Of a stretch of 36,154 nucleotides of DNA, positions 14,457-21,470 are shown in pieces. Source of the stretch: Bacteroidales bacterium (lineage in GTDB: Bacteria; Bacteroidota; Bacteroidia; Bacteroidales; P3); assembly GCA_017509045.1 (NCBI GenBank), contig JAFWQP010000105.1:1-36154 (forward strand), given 5' to 3'. A model generated the notes under the pieces. That model was not told where the DNA came from. It was given only the letters and a program-made list of their open reading frames with translations, and did not search any database. The translations under genes were made by a program, and so were the position numbers. Within the stretch, counting starts at the first letter, position 1. Each line of letters opens with the position of its first letter.

Positions 14457-17345
14457 TTAGAATTGGAATAGTTGGTCGAACTTCACTTCGGTGAGTTTGG
14501 TGTCGGCGCCGAGGAGCTTGGCGACGGCCTTGGGGTCGAACTTCTTGGCGTTGCCAGTGATTTCCACCACCAACGGGCGACCTTTGACGTACTTGTTGTG
14601 GAAGGCACGGAGGTCGTCCAAGGTGAGGCGGCTGATTTGGTTGGTGATGTCGACGCGGCGGTCGCGATCCCACCCGATTTCCATGTTGTTGTGGACAAAG
14701 AAGGGAATGTCGCGGAAACCGTAATAAGTGCTATTGCGTGCAGCCACTTTCTGTTCGATGGCGGGAGCCAACTTGTCGGGACGCTCGGGGAATTCAACCA
14801 TCAAATCGCGCATTGCCTCCACGCCGTCATAGGTCTTGTCGCACTGGGTGCCAAGGAAACAATAGAGGAAAGCGGGATTGAGGTTGAATCCATCGTAGTA
14901 GAAATCGCCATGAGTGCTGTAGCCCAGCGAGCGGAACTCGCGGATTTCCTGGAACACCACACCGTTCATGCTGCCCCCGAAATATTCGTTAAAAAGGATT
15001 CTGGCGGCTTGGTCGGCGGTGTCGAAATCGATGCTGGGAATTGTAAAGTAGATGTTGGATTGCAGGAACTTCTTGTTGTGGGCGTAGTAGACCTGTGGCC
15101 GGTCTTGCTTCTGACGCTTGAAGGCACGGCGAGGCATCGTCTGCACATCGGTGCGCACCAGTCCGTACTGGCGCAGTTTGGCGCAGATGTCGTCAGGCGA
15201 GGTATTGCCCGTGAAGGTGGCATAGCCGTTGCGGGTGAAGATTTGCATCATCTCGTCGTGCAATTGCTCACCGGTCAGTTTGCCCCATTCTTTGATGGGC
15301 ATCTGCCTAAGGAAGGAGGACTTGGAGCCGTAGTCGACATATTCGTCGAGTGCTTCCTGCCAGCTGTCCGAGTCGTTCTTGGCGGCTTTTACATTAGCTT
15401 TCATACCGTCGACAGCTTTAGCTATCATCCTTGCATCGTGTGTAGGCTTGAATACCCAACGCGACACGAGGCTGAGTATGCTGTCCATATTTTGTTCCAG
15501 ACCACTGACACGCAATACGCAGCGGTCGTCGCCACTGGTATAGAGGCTGGTGCTGCCACCCAATAGATCCATAGCCATGTTGAATTGTTGCAGATTCATG
15601 CTATCGGCCCCCAGCATTTCTAAATACTCGATGGCTCGGTCGAGGTTGTAGTCGTCGAGCAAGCCATAGTTGTAGGTGATGCGGAGTTCGAAAACGTCGT
15701 TTTTGGGATTGGAGGTGCTGTAGAGTTGACAGTAGGGGGTGATGTCGGTGATGCTGACATCCTTCTTGAAGTCGATGATTTGAGGCTTGATGGGGTCGGG
15801 TACATTGTTTTCAATCATCTTGGCGAAAGAGGATTTGACACCTTGGTTCTGTGCTTCGAGGTGGTCCCAGTCGGGCTTGACGGCTGCATCGTGTTTGGGG
15901 AAGCCCATCTTGCTGCGGACGAGAGTGCAGTGGTCGCGGTCGAAATATTTGTTGGCCACCGCAATGACTTCGTCGCGGGTGAGGTTCATCCAGCGTTTGT
16001 TGTCGCTGAGCCACTCTTGATAATTGGAACCTTTTAGTTCGAGACTCAGCAGCAGGTTTGAGATGCTTTCGAAATTTTCTACCTGTCGTTGCTGTGAGAC
16101 GATGCTGGAGGTTTTGATGCTCTCAAGCAGTTCGTCGCTGAAGTTGCCCTGCTTGATACTGTCGATGCAGTCCCAAATGACTTGTTCGGCGGCGGCGTGT
16201 TTCTGTCCGATGATATTGGGAACGTAAAGGATAACCGTGGAACCAGCATCTTGAAGCGAGAGGGGCATAAGCTGAGCCATCATAATGCGGTTGTCGCTGG
16301 CTGCCTTGTCGAGCAGACCGCTGCCACCACCAAGGATGCTGCCCAGCATGTCGAGAGGCATATAGTCGGGGTGCTTTTCGGTAACACCGGGGAATATCAT
16401 GATGCCCATCTTGATGGGGGTCTGACGGACGTCGAGCACCTTCTGTTTCTCGAACTTTGGCATGTTGTAAGTAGGCTGCTTGGGCAGTTCGCCACTACGC
16501 CATACAGAGAATTTGTCCTTAATCAAACGGCGTGCCTCGGCGGTGTTGAAGTCGCCAACGAGGAGGAGAGTCATGTTGTTGGCGACATAGTAGGTGTTGA
16601 AGAACTCCTGCATCTCGCTGGGTTGGGGATTCTTGAGGTGTTCGGCAAGGCCGATGACCTCGCGGCTGTAGGGGTGTTCGCCGAATGCCTCGGTAAAGAT
16701 GTTGCGCGAGAAATCGTGTGCTAGCTGGTTGTCGTACATGTTCTTCTCTTCGTAGACAGCCTCGAGCTCGGACTGGAAGAGACGGAAGACGGGGTTACGG
16801 AAGCGCTCGACATATACGTCCATCCAGTTGGCGAGTTGGTTGGAGGGGAGGGTGTTGTAGTAGACGGTGTAGTCGTAGCTGGTGCCGGCATTGAGGCGGG
16901 TACAACCCATCTTTTGAAGGATGGCATCCACCTCGTTGGGGATGGCATACTTGGAGGCAGCGATGTTCAGACGATTAATTTCCAGCTGGATATCGTGACG
17001 TTTATTTGCATCCTTGGTGGCATGCAGGCGGTCGTAGGCCTGGCTGATGCTGTCGAGATAGAGCTTCTCTTTTGCCCAGTCGGTGGTGCCGATGCGGTCG
17101 GTGCCCTTGAACATGATGTGCTCAAAGTAGTGGGCGACACCTGTGGCGGTGGGCTTCTCGTTCTTGCTACCAGCATGGACTACCACACAACCATATATCT
17201 TGGGCTGGGAGTGCTCTTCGCAAAGAATCACTTTCAGACCATTGTCTAGACGGAAGGTTTCGACCTTCAGTGGATTCTGAGCCTGTGTAAAACTAAAAAG
17301 TACAAGGCAAAAACTAAAAACTAAAAGGAGGAAAGGCTTTTTCAT
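14457..17345 (-). CDS. M16 family zinc metalloprotease (PqqL/insulinase-like, two-repeat)
   Basis: A 962-residue exported protease with a signal peptide (about 1-23, ending FTQAQ). The N-terminal M16 repeat carries the inverted zinc motif HYFEH (His72, Glu75, His76) and a distal glutamate in the SELEAVYEEKNM segment (about 193-200). The spacing is longer than in short M16B enzymes because of a helical insert, as in the PqqL-like group. The C-terminal half contains the second, non-catalytic M16 repeat. Family members enclose and cut unfolded or small peptides. The start lies 4 bases after the C10 protease stop, so the two proteases are co-translated from the same mRNA. This suggests stepwise degradation of exported or imported peptides. 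Confidence 0.92.
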   Translation of the reverse strand: MKKPFLLLVFSFCLVLFSFTQAQNPLKVETFRLDNGLKVILCEEHSQPKIYGCVVVHAGSKNEKPTATGVAHYFEHIMFKGTDRIGTTDWAKEKLYLDSISQAYDRLHATKDANKRHDIQLEINRLNIAASKYAIPNEVDAILQKMGCTRLNAGTSYDYTVYYNTLPSNQLANWMDVYVERFRNPVFRLFQSELEAVYEEKNMYDNQLAHDFSRNIFTEAFGEHPYSREVIGLAEHLKNPQPSEMQEFFNTYYVANNMTLLLVGDFNTAEARRLIKDKFSVWRSGELPKQPTYNMPKFEKQKVLDVRQTPIKMGIMIFPGVTEKHPDYMPLDMLGSILGGGSGLLDKAASDNRIMMAQLMPLSLQDAGSTVILYVPNIIGQKHAAAEQVIWDCIDSIKQGNFSDELLESIKTSSIVSQQRQVENFESISNLLLSLELKGSNYQEWLSDNKRWMNLTRDEVIAVANKYFDRDHCTLVRSKMGFPKHDAAVKPDWDHLEAQNQGVKSSFAKMIENNVPDPIKPQIIDFKKDVSITDITPYCQLYSTSNPKNDVFELRITYNYGLLDDYNLDRAIEYLEMLGADSMNLQQFNMAMDLLGGSTSLYTSGDDRCVLRVSGLEQNMDSILSLVSRWVFKPTHDARMIAKAVDGMKANVKAAKNDSDSWQEALDEYVDYGSKSSFLRQMPIKEWGKLTGEQLHDEMMQIFTRNGYATFTGNTSPDDICAKLRQYGLVRTDVQTMPRRAFKRQKQDRPQVYYAHNKKFLQSNIYFTIPSIDFDTADQAARILFNEYFGGSMNGVVFQEIREFRSLGYSTHGDFYYDGFNLNPAFLYCFLGTQCDKTYDGVEAMRDLMVEFPERPDKLAPAIEQKVAARNSTYYGFRDIPFFVHNNMEIGWDRDRRVDITNQISRLTLDDLRAFHNKYVKGRPLVVEITGNAKKFDPKAVAKLLGADTKLTEVKFDQLFQF

Positions 17346-17349
17346 AGAT

Positions 17350-19350
17350 TTATTTCTTTATAATGCGTTTGACTGTGGTGTTTTTGGGTGTTGTGACGCG
17401 GACAAAGTAGGCACCAGCGGGGAGATGGCTGATGTCGAGTTTGGGTCGGTCGGTTGTGTTGATAAGGCGACCGCTCATGTCCATCATTTCCACCTTGTTC
17501 AGATGGGCAGCCTTTATGTGAAGCACATCGGATGCGGGATTGGGATAGACTAGGACGGCATCGCTTGCAGGTGTTTCACTGATGTCTAACGTGTGATCTG
17601 ATTCGCAGGGACGTGTGATGCGGTGTACGCCACCATTACGGTAGGCATTGCGCACCGATACGAGGGTTTCGCCCTGTTGGTTCTTGACAGTATAGTTGAC
17701 ATAGCGGTCGGTGCCTCCGCCCGAATGCCAAACGGTGTTGATAGCGTCGGGAGCAACGCGGACAATAACAGAATCCTTTACGCCTGATGCTAGTTGGGCG
17801 GTAGCGTAGACAAAGCCCGTGGCTGATTCAAATGTTAGGTTGGCGCCACCCTGCCAGCCGTCGCCGTGAGTGGCTTCCATCACCACGGTCAGCGAACATA
17901 GCTCCTCTTGGTCGAAGGCATTCTGCACGACGCGAACGGTTAGCTGTTCGCCACCTTGGGTGAAAGTAATCGTGGCGACACGTTCAGCCCCGCTGTTATT
18001 TTCAGACACATGGAAATAGAGCCAGCCGGCACGCTGGATGTAGTTCTCGGAAAAAGAAATCCAGTCGGCATCGCATGTCATACTCCATTGGGCCCCAACT
18101 GTGTCGTTGATGCAGAAGAGTAAAGAGTCATCACCACCGCAGCGGTTCATAGAGAAGAGGGTGTCGCTCACCCGCATACGATAGTCGGGTACCAAACCGA
18201 GAAGGGCGGCGTTGTCCTGATTGAAGGTGTAGGTACCGTTGCCGCCCACACCTCCCACACTGGGGCTGATGGAGTCGACGGGGAAATAGCCATCGCCGCG
18301 GCGGCTCCACCCAAAGTTGAAGTGTAGGTAGCCTCGGTTGTCGTAACCATCGCAGATAAAGCCATGACCACCTGCGTCGCCCGAACCCGTATAGACGATG
18401 GGATGCCCCAGGTCGAGTTCGGCGGTGAGTAGGTCACGCCACTGGTCTTTGGTGTAGTATACACGATGCACAACACGCATTGAGGCACTATAGCCGAAAT
18501 AGTCCTTCAGAGAATTGTCGATGCAAGGAATACCTTCTATGCCGGCCAGTCCCGCTGCTGCGCTACCGCTGGGGTCGTAGTTCATCTCCAAACTCACGCC
18601 ACAATGGTACATCAGCGTTGCCACTGCCTCTTTCTCTACCATGGGGGTGGTATAGGTAGCCATGATGGGCATGTTGTCCCAGTCGTAGAGGGTGTGGGCG
18701 AAGTCGGCAGACAGCTCTCCATAACGAACATGAGTGTAGCTATGGCTGCCGATACCAAAGGCAGGGAACTTCCAGAAGTTCATCACCTGCGCCTGTGCCG
18801 TAGCAGCACAGCCCACAGCTGAGCCACCGGGGCAATAGCCGTTGTAGGGGTAGGTCTGGTCCCAGAAGGTAGTTATTAGGGGTTCTACTACGGCTGAATC
18901 GCCATCTTTGGGCATCAGGTCGTTCTCTAAGGAATACCACTCAGAGAATTGAGAATTGTAGGGGCTGACACCGGTGTCTGCCCTTACGAATTGAGAATCT
19001 TGGATTTCATCGATTTCCCGTTGATAGGCTTGCAACCACTGTTGGAGAGCGGGAGGCATGTCGTCGGGGTCGAGTGTACCCGTAAGCGAATAGCCCAAAA
19101 TGGGGCGCACTGCATCGTCGGCAGCCACAAGCACAAAACCACCTTCTGCGACTGTGAATAGATAAATGCCGTCGAACTGCCACGGGGTACTGCTGAGTTC
19201 CAGCTGGGTGTAACCCTTGGTGGTGGACAACGAGTTGAAGAAGTTCTGTGCCACTGTGGCCGCTCGATTTGGGGTGACAGGACCAGCAGTTGCGGTACTC
19301 AAAACTAGTACTGCAGCTGCCAGAGTGAGAATTGACTTCAGATTTTTCAT
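17350..19350 (-). CDS. C10 family cysteine protease (streptopain-like) with T9SS sorting domain
   Basis: A 666-residue secreted zymogen. It has a signal peptide (about 1-22), a Spi-type propeptide (to about residue 120; GGFVLVAADDAVRPILGYS is the hallmark), then the papain-like C10 catalytic domain. The catalytic Cys181 is in AVGCAATAQAQVMNFW and His329 in GGHGFICDGYD; HFNFGW follows. A beta-sandwich region comes next, and the last 70 residues are a T9SS type A sorting domain (VYPNPASDVLHI, MSGRLI, PAGAYFVRV). Residues 122-135, at the propeptide/enzyme junction, are encoded by an inserted palindromic repeat (18946-18998). It sits between a lipoprotein gene (14 bases) and the M16 gene (4 bases). 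Confidence 0.93.
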   Translation of the reverse strand: MKNLKSILTLAAAVLVLSTATAGPVTPNRAATVAQNFFNSLSTTKGYTQLELSSTPWQFDGIYLFTVAEGGFVLVAADDAVRPILGYSLTGTLDPDDMPPALQQWLQAYQREIDEIQDSQFVRADTGVSPYNSQFSEWYSLENDLMPKDGDSAVVEPLITTFWDQTYPYNGYCPGGSAVGCAATAQAQVMNFWKFPAFGIGSHSYTHVRYGELSADFAHTLYDWDNMPIMATYTTPMVEKEAVATLMYHCGVSLEMNYDPSGSAAAGLAGIEGIPCIDNSLKDYFGYSASMRVVHRVYYTKDQWRDLLTAELDLGHPIVYTGSGDAGGHGFICDGYDNRGYLHFNFGWSRRGDGYFPVDSISPSVGGVGGNGTYTFNQDNAALLGLVPDYRMRVSDTLFSMNRCGGDDSLLFCINDTVGAQWSMTCDADWISFSENYIQRAGWLYFHVSENNSGAERVATITFTQGGEQLTVRVVQNAFDQEELCSLTVVMEATHGDGWQGGANLTFESATGFVYATAQLASGVKDSVIVRVAPDAINTVWHSGGGTDRYVNYTVKNQQGETLVSVRNAYRNGGVHRITRPCESDHTLDISETPASDAVLVYPNPASDVLHIKAAHLNKVEMMDMSGRLINTTDRPKLDISHLPAGAYFVRVTTPKNTTVKRIIKK
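18946..18998. repeat. Palindromic mini-repeat inserted in frame in the C10 protease gene, with 11-bp flanking direct repeats
   Basis: The core GACACCGGTGTC (18967-18978) is a perfect palindrome whose symmetry extends into GTAGGGGC on the left and GCCCTTAC on the right. GAATTGAGAAT occurs directly at both edges (18946-18956 and 18988-18998). One copy plus the core is 42 bp, exactly 14 codons. In the protein, SQF is duplicated on either side (DSQF..., ...NSQF). Related sequences are at 30452-30507 and 32604-32682. Confidence 0.85.
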
Positions 19351-19364
19351 GGTCGGTCAGTCTA

Positions 19365-19985
19365 TTATAGTCCGATGGCCTGTGCTATCTTACTGACAAC
19401 CTTCTGCCAGTTGGTCTTTCCCGTGTTTGACTGGGGACGAGGGACGATGGTTTTGGCAGGGTCTTCCACAAGATTGAACACGATTATCGAAGTACCCATC
19501 ATTTCTTCCATTTCGGGGTCGTCATAATCCATGGTCAGAGTCTTGGCAACAGTGTCGTATATTGCCACATAGCCATACTCAAATGTTTCGCCCGACTCTT
19601 CGTCAACGTAAGTGGCGTTAAAGAACACGCTATCGTGGCTGAAAGAGTAAGTAAGTTCCTCGGTCATATTGTCGCTCTGTGATGCGGCGGGGTATGCGGG
19701 AACATATACATAGAGGTCGTGGAATAGCTCGGCATGGGTGGAGTCGAGGAAGTCGAGATAGATGTCGTATGTGAGCTCCATATCAATGTCGAAGCCCTGC
19801 TGTTGCATAGTGTAGTTGTTCTCCAAACGTGCAGACCAGGAGGTGCCGACATAGATATTTTCGGGTGTTTCCTCCTCTGGGGTATCGGGAACGATGGGGG
19901 TAACGTTGTCTTCTTTTTCGCAACCAGCAAAGGCGAAAGTTGCAGCCACAAGAAGGGTGGCAAGAGTCTTGATTGTAGCTTTCAT
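19365..19985 (-). CDS. Lipoprotein of unknown function, possible partner or inhibitor of the C10 protease
   Basis: A 206-residue lipoprotein: signal peptide with lipobox FAGC (Cys21), then an acidic Pro/Glu-rich linker (about 25-42), then a predominantly beta-strand domain (YVGTSWSARLENNY at its start, alternating strands such as DIYLDFLDSTHAELF). The pattern looks like a small lipocalin-like barrel. It is the first gene of a tight operon with the C10 protease (14-base gap) and M16 protease. In other bacteria C10 proteases are often encoded next to inhibitors (Spi in streptococci, Bfi in Bacteroides fragilis), and staphostatins have lipocalin-like barrels. An inhibitor role is my inference from position and fold pattern. 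No inhibitor motif is identified. Confidence 0.7.
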   Translation of the reverse strand: MKATIKTLATLLVAATFAFAGCEKEDNVTPIVPDTPEEETPENIYVGTSWSARLENNYTMQQQGFDIDMELTYDIYLDFLDSTHAELFHDLYVYVPAYPAASQSDNMTEELTYSFSHDSVFFNATYVDEESGETFEYGYVAIYDTVAKTLTMDYDDPEMEEMMGTSIIVFNLVEDPAKTIVPRPQSNTGKTNWQKVVSKIAQAIGL

Positions 19986-20058
19986 ATTAAAATATATTTT
20001 TGTTCTTTTTATAAATAAACGCTTAACTGGGAAAAATCTTACAGTTATGGAGTCTATT

Positions 20059-21417
20059 TTAGTATTTTTTAAGTTTCTTTTCCAATTTTTGGCGGATAGA
20101 GTTTTCTAAAGGAATGAAGTTGTATTGCTGCCAGAAGGCTTCGTTGTAGCTCTTGTTGTCGGCACGGCGATTCATCACCAGCACGCTGCCTGGGCTTTGG
20201 ATGGTGTTATTCTTCAAGAACGACGCACCCTCCTTGTGTTCGTTGGTCAACACACATTGGCACTGCTTGTCCAGATGTTGTATTCTCTCACCTAACGGGC
20301 TGTTTTTTGCACAATAGAGGTCGGAGCCTTCATGGCGAGTATAGGAGGTAAGAGTGTATTTGCCCTCCACCATACCGTAGTTGTATACCACATGAGAGCG
20401 GTTTGCCATAGAATCCACTCCAGCATCCTTAAAGACTTTTTTTAATGGAAAGTAAGGATACATCATAAAGTAGTGCCATTCCTCGTAGCGGGTGATGGTT
20501 AGGCTGCCCTTGGCGATGGTGATGCGCACCGTGTCGCGAATTTTCATCATCTTCTTCGCCGCGACATCATAGCCTGTCGTAATCACATAGTATTCCTTCC
20601 CGTCGGCATCGGTGGTCTCGTACATGCGGAGATTTTTAGCTTTCTTCAATTTGCTGACGGTAAGACGGGGAACAGTGTTGGGCACCTCCACGGGGTCGTA
20701 CAGTACCTCGCTCTCATCATAGTTTATCTTGTCGCCGGCTATTCCGTTGGTCACGCGGTTGACATACGCAGTGTCGCAGAGCAGCAGACGGTCGTGACGG
20801 ATAGCGGTGTAGTTGCTTTCGATGGGACGTTTGTAGTCAAGTTTCACTGAGCCGTAAGGTCCTGTCTTGTTGTAAAGTTTCCTCAGCGCATGGTGTTTGT
20901 CGTATCCCACGCGCAAGGCATCAAACACCATCTCGTCAAACAAGAACAGCTCGTCATTCAGCATCCTCACATCGCGGTAGAACCAAGTGCCCACCACGCT
21001 GTCGGTCTGGTAGTTTTGCGGTATACGGTTCACGGCGTCCATCAGCAGTTTGGCTGCCGACTTGGAAGAATACTCGGTCACGTTCACTTCTTTCAGCCAA
21101 CGTCCGCCGTCGGAAGTGAGGGCTATGTCGCCCTTGTGTTGTGCCTTGGCGATACTGACTGTGTCGCGCAGATAGCCCATCAGGGCATATACCACGCTGC
21201 CTCCTCGGTGCTCGGAAGGAACCTTCAGCACATATTCGCCGTCGTTGTTTGTCTGGGTGTAGATGGCCTGCCCCGCCACATAGACGGTCACGGCCGGCAA
21301 CCCCTCGCGGGTGTCACGGTCGGTGACACGTCCGCGAAGGGTTAGATAGCTTTCTTGTGCAGATATCGAACTAAAAACTAAGAGATAAAAACAAAATCCC
21401 AAAATAAACTTCTTCAT
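20059..21417 (-). CDS. Exported protein with carboxypeptidase-regulatory-like domain
   Basis: A 452-residue protein with a signal peptide (about 1-20, ending SISAQ) and a CarboxypepD_reg-like beta-sandwich (about 24-110: LRGRVTDRDTREGLPAVTVYVAGQ, then TNNDGEYVLKVP). The remaining 340 residues are beta-rich and of no family I recognise; FYRDVRMLNDELFLFDEMVFDALR is a characteristic stretch. Similar Bacteroidota proteins are secreted or outer-membrane associated. It starts 53 bases after the TonB-type barrel gene on the same strand and is likely the last gene of the GntR-controlled operon. The spacer contains a tandem AT repeat (21442-21469). Confidence 0.75.
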   Translation of the reverse strand: MKKFILGFCFYLLVFSSISAQESYLTLRGRVTDRDTREGLPAVTVYVAGQAIYTQTNNDGEYVLKVPSEHRGGSVVYALMGYLRDTVSIAKAQHKGDIALTSDGGRWLKEVNVTEYSSKSAAKLLMDAVNRIPQNYQTDSVVGTWFYRDVRMLNDELFLFDEMVFDALRVGYDKHHALRKLYNKTGPYGSVKLDYKRPIESNYTAIRHDRLLLCDTAYVNRVTNGIAGDKINYDESEVLYDPVEVPNTVPRLTVSKLKKAKNLRMYETTDADGKEYYVITTGYDVAAKKMMKIRDTVRITIAKGSLTITRYEEWHYFMMYPYFPLKKVFKDAGVDSMANRSHVVYNYGMVEGKYTLTSYTRHEGSDLYCAKNSPLGERIQHLDKQCQCVLTNEHKEGASFLKNNTIQSPGSVLVMNRRADNKSYNEAFWQQYNFIPLENSIRQKLEKKLKKY

Positions 21418-21441
21418 ATCCTCTTTTCAATAATGAATGGA

Positions 21442-21469
21442 TTTTTAATTCTTAATTTTTAATTCTTAA
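21442..21469. repeat. Tandem 14-bp AT repeat in an operon spacer
   Basis: TTTTTAATTCTTAA occurs twice in direct tandem, ending one base before the stop codon of the upstream barrel gene. It is a simple-sequence spacer with no visible signal. Confidence 0.6.
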
Positions 21470-21470
21470 T

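Noticed and set aside
14472-15566. 364-codon + strand frame opposite the M16 protease
   Set aside because: It mirrors the codon bias of the M16 gene. The composition (Val, Glu, Gly) is typical of a reversed coding strand.
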